Below are positions 1 to 8,607 of a stretch of 64,000 nucleotides of DNA, piece after piece (position 1 is the stretch's first letter; each line of letters opens with the position of its first letter). Position numbers and translations under genes: made by a program. Below the pieces are notes generated by a model that was given only the letters and a program-made list of their open reading frames with translations, did no database searches and was not told the origin of the DNA. This DNA is from Legionella sp. (GTDB taxonomy: Bacteria > Pseudomonadota > Gammaproteobacteria > Legionellales > Legionellaceae), in NCBI GenBank assembly GCA_002786205.1, contig PEQM01000039.1:1-64000 (forward strand). Reading direction: 5' to 3'.

Positions 1-282
1 ACTTTTTTTCATTTTTTTTGTTTTCATTTTTTCGCTATATAAAGGTATCTTTTTTGTTTTTTTTCGCTAAGCCTCTCATCATTGTCACTGGAGACAGCTC
101 GCCTTTGCTCATCTCACTGTGTTCGTTCGCTTCCTTGCAGCAGTACTGAACCTATTTCTCATGGCTGGTAATAAAACAAGTATAGTCTTACTTAGAAATT
201 TTGCCTCCGTAGATGACAAAAAAATTTTGTCCTTAGCACTGGAAGTCATCTTCTTTTTTTGTTAATCTCAGTTCTTCAACTA
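1..282. other. Intergenic stretch at window edge, no gene seen
   Basis: This stretch has several long T runs in the first 65 bases and no open frame of useful length with a ribosome binding site. It lies upstream of the 4.5S RNA gene and must hold that gene's promoter, but I could not pick out a convincing -35/-10 pair. Nothing else is recognisable. Confidence 0.5.
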
Positions 283-398
283 TGGTGGCTGTATTGGTCC
301 CCTCGCGGCGATAGATTACGAACCCCGTCAGGCCCGGAAGGGAGCAGCGGTAGTATTCGATTCGAGCGCCGAGGTGTGGCTCTTACAGCTGCCACCCA
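283..398 (+). ncRNA. ffs: 4.5S RNA, signal recognition particle RNA
   Basis: The RNA partner of Ffh in the bacterial signal recognition particle, which targets membrane proteins co-translationally. The segment shows the strongly conserved SRP domain IV: GTCAGGCCCGGAAGGGAGCA, with the GGAA tetraloop and the asymmetric internal loop that binds Ffh. The ends pair: GGTGGC near 284 with GCCACC near 391. The length of about 115 nt fits the short gammaproteobacterial form. Its position directly in front of dnaX is a gene order seen in relatives. The exact ends are estimated from the pairing and may be off by a few bases. Confidence 0.93.
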
Positions 399-416
399 AT
401 CGTAGTGATACTAATT

Positions 417-2093
417 ATGAGTTATCTGGCCTTAGCACGTAAATGGCGACCGAAAACTTTTTCTCAGTTAGTTGGGCAAGAACACATTAGCAAACCCTTA
501 ATCAATGCACTTCAAAACAACAGACTTCATCATGCGTATCTGTTTACAGGTACCCGAGGTGTTGGTAAAACAAGTGTGGCTCGTATTCTGGCAAAAGCAT
601 TCAATTGTGAACAAGGCATTAATGCAGACCCCTGCTTGAAATGCGATGCTTGTATTGCAATAGAACAAAATCGCTTTCTCGATCTCATTGAGATAGATGG
701 CGCCTCCAAAACCAAGGTCGAAGATACTCGTGAATTATTAGACAATGTGCAATACGCGCCCTCTCACGGACGTTTTAAAATTTATCTTATCGATGAAGTG
801 CACATGCTTTCACAGCACAGTTTTAATGCTTTATTAAAAACATTAGAAGAACCACCTGCTCACGTAAAATTTATTTTGGCAACAACAGATCCTCAAAAAG
901 TTCCTATTACGGTGCTGTCTCGTTGTTTACAATTCAACTTGAAACACTTATCAGAAGAACAAATCACCAAACATCTGCAATTCATTCTCACTGAAGAACA
1001 ACAACCTTTTGAAGAGGATGCTTTGTCTGTTTTGGCTTATGCTGCTCAAGGCAGTATGCGCGATGCCCTGAGTCTGCTCGATCAAGCCATTACTTCCGCT
1101 GGCGATACACTGCGGGCTTCGGATGTGAAAACTATCCTGGGCTACACTCAGCAAGATTATGCTTTACAAATACTGCAAGCATTAATACAGCAAGATGCGG
1201 CTACGCTGTATCATCTAAGTCAGCAAATTTTGGCTGAGGGCGGGCATTTTTATTATGTACTAGATGCCTTGCTACATTACTTGCATCAAATATGCCTCTG
1301 CCAGCATTTAGGAAATAATAACCCTATTCTTCATTTTCCTGACCTGTTAACCCAATTAAGCGCCCAATGTGCACCAGAGGATATACAGCTTTTTTATCAA
1401 ATTGCACTAAAAGGACGAGAGGAAATAGGATTGGCGCCTACGCTGATGATAGGTTTTAGTATGACGCTGTTTAGAATGCTGACTTTCAGGCCAGCAACTC
1501 CAGGCGAAGCGCCTCAACTGTCAGAGCCTTTTTCAGCGCCCAAGCCTAAGGCAGACCAGCCCGCGGAGACCATCACTACAGTAGCGTCGGGCCATCTTAA
1601 ACCAATCGAAGCGGCAACCACTACTATTACTCCGGAAAAACAAATCGTAAGTCCCACTCCTCTTGCGGTCACAACAGCGCCCTTGGCACAAAAACCTGAC
1701 CTGGCACTTACCAATTGGTCACAAATTATTACTCAATTACAATTGACCGGCTTGGCTTTGAATGCGATTGAAAATGCCCAATGGGTTACCAAAGAAGATC
1801 GAACTGTCATTCTGGGCGTAGCCAAGGGGTATGTCTCTTTATTTACCCCAGGAGTAATCAATAAAATAGAAGCAGGTTTAAGCCAATATTTCAATGAGAC
1901 CATTAAAATACAACTTAATCCTGAAAACCAAATACATGACTCCCCTGCGCAGCAAAAAGAGAAATCCAGTATGGAAAAGCTACAAAAAGCAACTCAGGCA
2001 CTGGCAGAGGATGAGCGCTTTCAACAGCTACAAAAAGATTTTTCGGCTGAACTGGTCAAAAATTCTATTGTCCCACTAAAAGATGACATATAA
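417..2093 (+). CDS. dnaX: DNA polymerase III tau/gamma subunit
   Basis: AAA+ clamp-loader subunit that assembles the beta sliding clamp and organises the replisome. The N-terminal third shows Walker A (GTRGVGKTS, residues about 46-54), a four-cysteine zinc module just after it, the DEVHML Walker B region and the SRC sensor motif, all typical of DnaX. A proline/threonine-rich linker near residues 370-430 leads into a C-terminal domain expected for tau. The ATG at 417 is chosen because MSYLALARKWRP is the family N-terminus; an in-frame ATA/ATG extension upstream runs into the 4.5S RNA. No A-AAA-AAG frameshift heptamer is present, so a gamma form made as in E. coli is not supported here. It heads the dnaX-ybaB-recR cluster. 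Confidence 0.96.
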   Translation: MSYLALARKWRPKTFSQLVGQEHISKPLINALQNNRLHHAYLFTGTRGVGKTSVARILAKAFNCEQGINADPCLKCDACIAIEQNRFLDLIEIDGASKTKVEDTRELLDNVQYAPSHGRFKIYLIDEVHMLSQHSFNALLKTLEEPPAHVKFILATTDPQKVPITVLSRCLQFNLKHLSEEQITKHLQFILTEEQQPFEEDALSVLAYAAQGSMRDALSLLDQAITSAGDTLRASDVKTILGYTQQDYALQILQALIQQDAATLYHLSQQILAEGGHFYYVLDALLHYLHQICLCQHLGNNNPILHFPDLLTQLSAQCAPEDIQLFYQIALKGREEIGLAPTLMIGFSMTLFRMLTFRPATPGEAPQLSEPFSAPKPKADQPAETITTVASGHLKPIEAATTTITPEKQIVSPTPLAVTTAPLAQKPDLALTNWSQIITQLQLTGLALNAIENAQWVTKEDRTVILGVAKGYVSLFTPGVINKIEAGLSQYFNETIKIQLNPENQIHDSPAQQKEKSSMEKLQKATQALAEDERFQQLQKDFSAELVKNSIVPLKDDI

Positions 2094-2127
2094 TGTAAAT
2101 TGAACGCTAATTTAACGAGGCTCTAAA

Positions 2128-2463
2128 ATGGATATGAATCAAAATCTTGGCAATTTAATGAAAGAAGCACAAAAAATGCAGCAACGCATGCAAGAAGCGC
2201 AAAAACAACTAAGTGAATTGGTTGTTACTGGTGAATCCGGCGGTGGTATGGTTGCTGTTAAAATGAATGGTCGCCATGATGTCACCGAAGTTAAAATCAA
2301 ACCGACCTTAATGGATGATGATGTAGAAATGCTAGAAGACCTGGTTGCAGCAGCAATTAATGATGCGGTTCGAAAAATAGAAAAAGTCTCAAAAGATAAA
2401 ATTTCTGAACTCACCGCAGGTCTTAATATCCCTACTGATTTAATGAATAAAACTGGCGAGTAA
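2128..2463 (+). CDS. ybaB: Nucleoid-associated protein, YbaB/EbfC family
   Basis: Small DNA-binding protein (111 residues) of the YbaB/EbfC family, thought to help compact the nucleoid and usually encoded between dnaX and recR, exactly as here. It begins with the charged, methionine- and glutamine-rich helix typical of the family (residues about 5-30), followed by the VKMNGRHDV strand region and a C-terminal helix. The start ATG at 2128 follows a purine-rich AACGAGG ribosome binding site. The gene lies 34 bases after dnaX and 7 bases before recR, so co-transcription is likely. Confidence 0.95.
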   Translation: MDMNQNLGNLMKEAQKMQQRMQEAQKQLSELVVTGESGGGMVAVKMNGRHDVTEVKIKPTLMDDDVEMLEDLVAAAINDAVRKIEKVSKDKISELTAGLNIPTDLMNKTGE

Positions 2464-2470
2464 ATAGTCT

Positions 2471-3064
2471 ATGGACACTCTTGGTCACTTAGTAGAAGCC
2501 TTTCGCTGTCTGCCAGGAGTAGGCCCGAAATCAGCCCAACGCATGGCTTTTTATTTATTACAAAAGCAAAGGCAGCGAGGATTACATCTTGCTGCCTGTC
2601 TTGAAAAAGCAATGAATTGCATTACTCAATGCCAACAATGTAATAACTATACTGACTTCACTCTGTGCACTTTATGTCAAAATCCCAATAGAAACAGTAA
2701 GCTACTTTGTATTGTAGAAAGCCCTTCCGATGTTTTTGCTATTGAACAAAGCCTTGCTTTCCAGGGATACTACTATGTTTTAATGGGAAAAATTTCCCCT
2801 TTAGATGGAATAGGCCCGGATGAGATAGGACTGCCTAAATTAAAAGAACGGATACAATCTCAACACATTGAAGAAGTGATTATTGCATTAAGCCCCACCA
2901 TAGAAGGTCAAACTACAGCCCATTTCATCCAGCAATTACTACAAGAGCATCCGGTGCATATCAGCCAATTGGCTCATGGTATTCCCTCGGGTGGTGAGCT
3001 TGAATTTCTAGACAGTCAAACCATCAGTAATGCCTTACGGAATAGAGCGTTAATGCATGAATAA
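2471..3064 (+). CDS. recR: Recombination mediator protein RecR
   Basis: RecR acts with RecF and RecO to load RecA at gaps during recombinational repair. The 197-residue product has the expected order: N-terminal helix-hairpin-helix (LPGVGPKSAQRMA, near residues 14-26), a C4 zinc finger (CITQCQQC ... CTLC, about 57-72), then the Toprim domain beginning LLCIVESPSD, and the C-terminal SGGELEFLD motif. It ends eight bases inside the next gene, suggesting translational coupling. Confidence 0.96.
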   Translation: MDTLGHLVEAFRCLPGVGPKSAQRMAFYLLQKQRQRGLHLAACLEKAMNCITQCQQCNNYTDFTLCTLCQNPNRNSKLLCIVESPSDVFAIEQSLAFQGYYYVLMGKISPLDGIGPDEIGLPKLKERIQSQHIEEVIIALSPTIEGQTTAHFIQQLLQEHPVHISQLAHGIPSGGELEFLDSQTISNALRNRALMHE

Positions 3065-3899
3065 AAGACCATTTAAAAAAATCCATTCCTTTTTTTCACT
3101 GCTATTTTTTTTATTCTCGGCCACTGTAGCTGATGCAGCCTTACCCAAAGTAGCTTGGCCAATATGGGTTATCAATAATCCTTTATCTGAACAAGTAATT
3201 TCTCATGATTTATGGGAGCAATTTCTAGAACATAATGTCATTACCAACAATGAAATCATTAACTTAATTGATTATGCCCATGTATCTAAAAAAGATCGGG
3301 CTGCATTGAACGATTATATTATACAGATGTCTCATGTTAACATAGACCAGTATAATAGATCAGAACAGCTGGCATTCTGGATTAATTTATACAACGCATT
3401 AATAGTACAAACCGTTATTCATTACTACCCTGTCACTACCGTTCAAGAAATTCGTATTTCACCCGGGGTTTTTAATTTAGGCCCATGGAGCGCCAATTTG
3501 ATTACGGTAAAAGGCATTCCCTTGTCTTTGGATGACATCAAAAACCGCATTATTCGACCTATTTGGAATGATCAACGCACACTCTACGCACTCAATAATG
3601 CATCGATAGGTGCCCCCAATATAGGGAAGCATGCCTATACCGGACTTCATTTAGAAGAATTACTTAATGAAGCGGCCACCAATTATATTAACTCTTTAAG
3701 AGGTGTCCATGTCATTGAGGGGAAGCTCATTATTTCTAAAATTTATGATTGGTATGAAGAGGATTTTGGTGGAACAAAGCATGATGTGATTCAGCATATT
3801 ACATTATTTGCCAAAGAACCGTTATTAAGTCAGTTGAAACATATTAATACGGTAGACAGTTATACTTACAATTGGCATCTTAACCTTCCACCCGGCTGA
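3057..3899 (+). CDS. DUF547 domain protein, probably exported
   Basis: A 280-residue protein of the DUF547 family, whose biochemical role is not established. A basic start followed by a hydrophobic run and ADA-A at about residue 28 looks like a Sec signal peptide, so a periplasmic location is likely. The DUF547 core is visible in LAFWINLYNALIVQ (about residues 104-117) and the later IRPIWNDQRTLYALNNAS region. Its ATG overlaps the end of recR by eight bases. DUF547 proteins have been compared to papain-like folds, but I see no basis to assign catalysis here. Confidence 0.85.
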   Translation: MNKRPFKKIHSFFSLLFFLFSATVADAALPKVAWPIWVINNPLSEQVISHDLWEQFLEHNVITNNEIINLIDYAHVSKKDRAALNDYIIQMSHVNIDQYNRSEQLAFWINLYNALIVQTVIHYYPVTTVQEIRISPGVFNLGPWSANLITVKGIPLSLDDIKNRIIRPIWNDQRTLYALNNASIGAPNIGKHAYTGLHLEELLNEAATNYINSLRGVHVIEGKLIISKIYDWYEEDFGGTKHDVIQHITLFAKEPLLSQLKHINTVDSYTYNWHLNLPPG

Positions 3900-4059
3900 T
3901 TGGTGGTCTATTTTGCCTCATGGCAATCTTTTTATAGCAGTACAAGTCCTACCCTGAAGCTTATCCGATCCCATTTGAAGAAGATCAACCAACCCATTCT
4001 TTTTTCACCGCCTAAATAATCTATTAAATCATCAGCTTACTTTCTTATACTAGAGCGAG

Positions 4060-4091
4060 TTGACCATTGGTCGCTGGGGATCAATGGTCAA
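4060..4091 (+). terminator. Inverted repeat, possible terminator after the DUF547 gene
   Basis: A perfect 10-base inverted repeat (TTGACCATTG / CAATGGTCAA) with a 12-base spacer, followed about ten bases on by a T-rich run (ATTTTTTAT). It could end the dnaX operon transcript. The gap between stem and T-run is longer than usual, so an operator for the next gene is an alternative. Confidence 0.4.
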
Positions 4092-4263
4092 TACGCCCTA
4101 TTTTTTATCCGCAAATTTAGTTACACTAAAGGATACTTGTTAATGGTCTTCAGGATGAAGTCTGCTCTTTGTAAGGGATGTGCATTTTGCCTATAACTGT
4201 CTTATTATCGCCAAAAAAAGAGAAGGGCTACTCTCTTTTTTTCCTACTCAGCCCCATGACCTT

Positions 4264-5793
4264 ATGAAAAAAAACTGGCTTTCTCTTTTTGAGTCCTGGG
4301 TAAATCAACAAACTACTTTGTGTTGGTTGTTGTTTCTTTTTAGCTCGTTTATTTTGCATTTTCTATACATGCATCATGCAAATTTACTGGTTGAAGAAGC
4401 TTACTATTGGAATTATGCACAACATCTGGATTGGGGATATATCGATCACCCCCCCATGGTTGCGCTACTAATCAAGTGTTTTACTTTTTTATTGGGCACT
4501 AATGAATTTGCAGTAAGGGCAGCAAGCCTGGCATGCTGGTTAGTTAGTGCTTTTTTCACTTATAAATGGTCTGAACTAATCCATCCCCAATCAGGTCGCT
4601 ACGCACTATTATTGCTGGCTGTACTGCCTTTTTTCTTTGTACACTCTATTGTTATGACGCCTGATGTGCCTTTGATAAGCGCCTGGTCTGCTTGCCTTTA
4701 TTTTATTTATCGCGCACTGATACTGAATCAAAAGCACCAATGGTATTGGGCGGGCCTTTGGCTAGGCTTGGGATTACAATCAAAATATACGATTACGCTT
4801 ATTCCGCTAACCACTTTGTGTTTCATTATTTATTATGCGCCACTGCGTTTTTGGTTAACACGTAAAGAACCTTATTTGGCTTTCTGCATCAGTTTTCTCT
4901 TGTTTTCACCGGTTCTTTACTGGAATGCCCAGCACGAATGGATTTCCTTTATCTTTCAAAGCACTCGCCGCTTTCATGATACCAAAAGTACGTCCTTGCA
5001 CCAGCTTATCCTCGTCGTCCTGCTGTTTATTTCTCCTTTAGGTTTTTGGAGCTTATGGGAGTTAGGTAATAAAATACGCACCTTGCCTGCTATGACAATG
5101 AACGCTCTATCATTCATTCATTTTTTTACTTGGCTACCACTAGGTTTTTTCCTAATGTACAGTCTCAACCATCAAGTCAATTTTAATTGGTCAGGCCCAT
5201 TATTTCTCGCATTGATTCCATGGCTCGCAATAACCATACAAGAACACCCTATTAAAAAATCACTTTGGTTTATTTTGCTTACCATACTTTTAATGGTATA
5301 CAGTAGTATTTTTCTATGTATCACTTACAATAAACTGCCCTTAATTCAACAAAAAATTCTGCTTAAAGTCATTGATTGGGACAACTTAATTGAACAGTTT
5401 CATCATGTTGCAGTGCAAGCAGAAAAAGAATACCAGCAGCCTGTTGTTTTTGTACCTTTAGACAATTATCCCCTAAACAGTGAGCTGGCTTTTTACCAGG
5501 AAAAAATGTTAGGGCAAAAGCGCATCAACAATAAATATCCTTGTATGGGCGCCCATCTGTTTCAAAGAGAAAGCCTTATGTATCGTTATTGGTATCCTCA
5601 ACAAAAAACCAAGGCCCTGTTAATTTTACTGGCCAAAGAACCTTGGCGTTTTGCAGACCCCAATGTCGTCAATCATGTTCTCGTTAAATCGTCTTTAAAA
5701 ATGCTTTGGTCTCAAGGGCAGGGACAAAAAATTCAAAACATCCCTTATTACTACCAACTAGTCGAACTCAAGCCTCATCAGTCAAGCGCTTAA
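4264..5793 (+). CDS. GT39-family membrane glycosyltransferase (ArnT/PMT-like)
   Basis: An integral membrane protein of about 509 residues with many hydrophobic segments. Near the N-terminus is the acidic-aromatic signature of GT39 enzymes, EAYYWNYAQHLDWGYIDHPP (residues about 45-64), which use polyprenyl-phosphate sugars to modify lipid A or proteins. The ATG at 4264 is preferred; a GTG at 4180 in frame would add 28 residues without membrane character. It resembles ArnT-type lipid A pentosyltransferases in layout, but the acceptor cannot be read from sequence. Its 3' end overlaps the convergent phosphatase gene by 12 bases. The GT2-GtrA gene nearby could supply its lipid-linked donor; that is inference. 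Confidence 0.82.
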   Translation: MKKNWLSLFESWVNQQTTLCWLLFLFSSFILHFLYMHHANLLVEEAYYWNYAQHLDWGYIDHPPMVALLIKCFTFLLGTNEFAVRAASLACWLVSAFFTYKWSELIHPQSGRYALLLLAVLPFFFVHSIVMTPDVPLISAWSACLYFIYRALILNQKHQWYWAGLWLGLGLQSKYTITLIPLTTLCFIIYYAPLRFWLTRKEPYLAFCISFLLFSPVLYWNAQHEWISFIFQSTRRFHDTKSTSLHQLILVVLLFISPLGFWSLWELGNKIRTLPAMTMNALSFIHFFTWLPLGFFLMYSLNHQVNFNWSGPLFLALIPWLAITIQEHPIKKSLWFILLTILLMVYSSIFLCITYNKLPLIQQKILLKVIDWDNLIEQFHHVAVQAEKEYQQPVVFVPLDNYPLNSELAFYQEKMLGQKRINNKYPCMGAHLFQRESLMYRYWYPQQKTKALLILLAKEPWRFADPNVVNHVLVKSSLKMLWSQGQGQKIQNIPYYYQLVELKPHQSSA

Positions 5794-7389
5794 CTCAGTC
5801 TTTTCATGGTGTCCATTAGACTCATCGTTTAATTCATCTATCCCCTGTGCAAATTGGTCCAAAATGCTTTTAGATTCTGTTGGCGGTAATGAGAAAAATG
5901 TATTCCAGTAACCCTGTTTAGTAGCCACTAAAGCCAAGGGAACAATCAAGGTGAATGACACCACAATCCCTAGACATGCACGTAATACAGGATGTAATGA
6001 AAACCATAGGCCACGATGTTTTGTAAACGCATCATCGGCATGATGAATGGCGTCTTTTAATGCCCTATAAAAAACAGTCAAATTCTCTCTTGTCATAGAG
6101 GGCTGTGTAAAAAACTGATTTTTAGCTGCTGTAATTGCTTCACTTAAGGTCTTAGCCGCCAGGCAAACGCTAGCATGATGGCTATACTTCTCATGCAATT
6201 GGGCTATTTTTAAATTCAATTGATAGCAACATCCATTGAATTTTATCTCTTGTTGAAATCTGTCATTGTTTTGAATGGTCTTTTGGTATTGTTTTGCGGA
6301 CAGTTCTGAGGAATGTCGGGTCAGATGTTTGACCCCATTAACTATCTTCCCCTTCCCAAAAGAAGAGTCTAAATTCTGATGCGATGGCAATTTCTTTCCA
6401 TTTTTTCGTATGTCTTCATCACCGATATGACCATGTACAAAACGGACATTAAAAAAACCTTTAGGCTTCACTACTAATTCATCACCTACTTTTCTATTCC
6501 AGATCAGACGATTCCACGGGGTTTTCAGCTCAATCTTTTTATTGGTCAAGCATCCTGTTTGCCTTTCCTGTCCGATGAATTCAACCAATTGTCCATTATG
6601 CCATAAAGCCTTCACCGCTTTATTTAATTGTTCAATACACTCTATCAACTGAATTGCTGACAACGTACCGTACGTTATGGGACGCATGACACCTCGTTGG
6701 TTTATATCCTTTACTATTTGCTCAACAGTCTCCAATCCTACCGGCGCATGCGTAAATAAAGTCAAAGCGCCATCCAAATCCACAGCATAATCAATGGCTT
6801 TTACATAAGGCTGATATGCCTCGCGAATCATTGTTCGCACCTCTTCTTCATTGATTAGGTCGCGTACAATCAATTTTCTCATATTCGTCAAGGACAGGGC
6901 TTGTCCTGATAATAAAGTTGCTTTTCCTGTGAACTGCTTATTGGAAAAATCATTAATAAATTCAACGCCATGATTGGATAAAACAATGCTAAAATCCACA
7001 TTTTCTTTATGAAGTTTATTGAAAACTAATAAAGTGAAGTAATCATTACTCCCTCTATCGGCAAGCTCATCACCAATAATGACCAGTGCTTTATTATTTC
7101 TAACGATTGCACTGTCAATTAATTTGGCAAAGTGGTCACAGTCTTCTTGAGTGACATCATTAATCGGTTTTTTATATATTCGGAACAGCTGACGGTATTT
7201 TTCCGGCTCAATTTCAAATAAGCCTTCTTCTATAAGAACATAGATAAGCTTCATTGCATTGCCATGCAAGTCCCCTATGCTCACATGCGAAGCACTATGC
7301 TTGATAGGTTGCGGGCATCTCACCAAATTGGCATCCGCTCGTTCAACCAAAGCCACCTTGCTCAGAATCTGTTGCGCTTCATCAGACAT
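5782..7389 (-). CDS. WipA/WipB-like PPP-fold phosphatase, Dot/Icm effector candidate
   Basis: A 535-residue protein with the metal-binding motifs of PPP-type metallophosphatases in altered form: GDLHGN (39-44), GDELADRG (106-113), SNH in place of GNHE (138-140), then H214 and VHGH (318-321). The ADRG and SNH variants are those of the Legionella effectors WipA and WipB; WipA is known as a tyrosine phosphatase secreted by Dot/Icm. A hydrophobic segment near residues 470-490 could anchor it to a membrane, and the last 25 residues are rich in Glu, Asp and Ser, as in Dot/Icm signals. GAGGGA precedes the ATG. It follows the GT2-GtrA gene by 35 bases. Family assignment is firm; effector status and substrate are inferred. 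Confidence 0.85.
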   Translation of the reverse strand: MSDEAQQILSKVALVERADANLVRCPQPIKHSASHVSIGDLHGNAMKLIYVLIEEGLFEIEPEKYRQLFRIYKKPINDVTQEDCDHFAKLIDSAIVRNNKALVIIGDELADRGSNDYFTLLVFNKLHKENVDFSIVLSNHGVEFINDFSNKQFTGKATLLSGQALSLTNMRKLIVRDLINEEEVRTMIREAYQPYVKAIDYAVDLDGALTLFTHAPVGLETVEQIVKDINQRGVMRPITYGTLSAIQLIECIEQLNKAVKALWHNGQLVEFIGQERQTGCLTNKKIELKTPWNRLIWNRKVGDELVVKPKGFFNVRFVHGHIGDEDIRKNGKKLPSHQNLDSSFGKGKIVNGVKHLTRHSSELSAKQYQKTIQNNDRFQQEIKFNGCCYQLNLKIAQLHEKYSHHASVCLAAKTLSEAITAAKNQFFTQPSMTRENLTVFYRALKDAIHHADDAFTKHRGLWFSLHPVLRACLGIVVSFTLIVPLALVATKQGYWNTFFSLPPTESKSILDQFAQGIDELNDESNGHHEKTELSA

Positions 7390-7424
7390 AGTCCCTCGCT
7401 ATACGTTACTAACAGGAATTGAGT

Positions 7425-8552
7425 TCAAGACACCTCTTGCGCAGGTTCTTTTTTATTGCGCCAAATAATACGCGAATAAACCAAATAATTAAGTACCGAA
7501 CCTAAAACAATACCTGAAGCTAAAATAAGATTTTCTTTTAAAAAACCGGTCCCCCAATAATAAACGCCTACTTGAGTCCAACGACTTTGAAAGGCAATCA
7601 TAAAAAGAGAATAGGTTATAAAATAGGCCATTATTTTAAAATGATTTTTTTTGTTTCGCTGACGAAAAGTCACTTTATGATGTAAAACAAAATTATTAAT
7701 AATCGCAATAAACACCGCTATTTGAGCCGCTAAAAAAGGGGCGAATTTAAAACGCAATACGTTGTATGCAACACATTGCACCAATAAACCAATCAATCCC
7801 ACCGCACACATATTCAGATAGGGCTTTAGCTCTTGATAGCGTAAAAGTCCTAAGACTTTCAAGGAATCCATGACGCTATTCGCCGGCAATTTGCTCTGAC
7901 CTTGTTCTCTATCAACAAACTCAATCGGGTATTCCAATATCTTAGCCTTGGCTTTATGTAAGCGCCAGAGCAACTCCAGCTTGTATGCATAGTTTTGCGA
8001 AAGAAAGCAAGAAGGTAAGGCTTTTTTTAAGAGATTGGCATGAGTGACTCGAAAGCCGCTGGTAAAATCTTTATACCGCGGCGTTAATAAAGTCCTGGCG
8101 ACTACATTACCCAAAACAGACAGTACTTTTCTATGCCATCCCCAGTTGCCAGGAATACTACCGCCTCGCACATAACGACTTCCCATTACCACATCATAAG
8201 GCCCCAGATTCTTAATCATCTCCGGTAAATAATGCGGTTGATGAGACAAGTCTGCATCAAACTCTATAAGAACATCGGCACTCAATTCATGCAAAGCAAA
8301 GTTCATGGCTTGATGATAAGCTGATCCCAAGCCCGTTTTTTGTGGTTCGGTCAGTAAATGCAGCAAAGGATAAACAGTTTGCAATGCCTGTACTATTTGT
8401 TGGGTCTGGTCAGTAGAACAGCTATCAAAAATTAAAACATGCACATCCATAGCACTATCAGACATGGCATGAAACACTTCATGAATAGTTTTCTCTATAA
8501 CCAAGGCTTCATTATAAGTAGGAATGATCACTACCACTGTTTTTAAATTCAT
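7425..8552 (-). CDS. Polyprenyl-phosphate glycosyltransferase, GT2 domain fused to GtrA domain
   Basis: The first about 230 residues are a GT2 fold of the dolichol-phosphate mannosyltransferase type: IPTYNEALVI, FDSCSTDQT, then IEFDADLSHQP with the metal-binding DAD. The last about 130 residues hold four hydrophobic segments matching a GtrA-like flippase domain. Such fusions build a polyprenyl-phosphate sugar on the cytoplasmic face and help expose it outside. The ATG at 8552 is chosen over an upstream TTG because the GT2 strand starts right there. The gene lies upstream of the WipA-like gene on the same strand and near the GT39 gene, a plausible user of its product. Confidence 0.85.
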   Translation of the reverse strand: MNLKTVVVIIPTYNEALVIEKTIHEVFHAMSDSAMDVHVLIFDSCSTDQTQQIVQALQTVYPLLHLLTEPQKTGLGSAYHQAMNFALHELSADVLIEFDADLSHQPHYLPEMIKNLGPYDVVMGSRYVRGGSIPGNWGWHRKVLSVLGNVVARTLLTPRYKDFTSGFRVTHANLLKKALPSCFLSQNYAYKLELLWRLHKAKAKILEYPIEFVDREQGQSKLPANSVMDSLKVLGLLRYQELKPYLNMCAVGLIGLLVQCVAYNVLRFKFAPFLAAQIAVFIAIINNFVLHHKVTFRQRNKKNHFKIMAYFITYSLFMIAFQSRWTQVGVYYWGTGFLKENLILASGIVLGSVLNYLVYSRIIWRNKKEPAQEVS

Positions 8553-8607
8553 CTTGTTAATAGACTCCAATGAAATTTCAGTCCATAAAAACCTGCGATC
8601 CGTGATT

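Noticed and set aside
61-180. Purine-periodic stretch on the minus strand at the window edge that might be coding.
   Set aside because: Frames are short and stop quickly; no family resemblance.
417-2093. Programmed frameshift in dnaX to make a gamma form.
   Set aside because: No A-AAA-AAG type heptamer was found; the longest A runs before G have five A.
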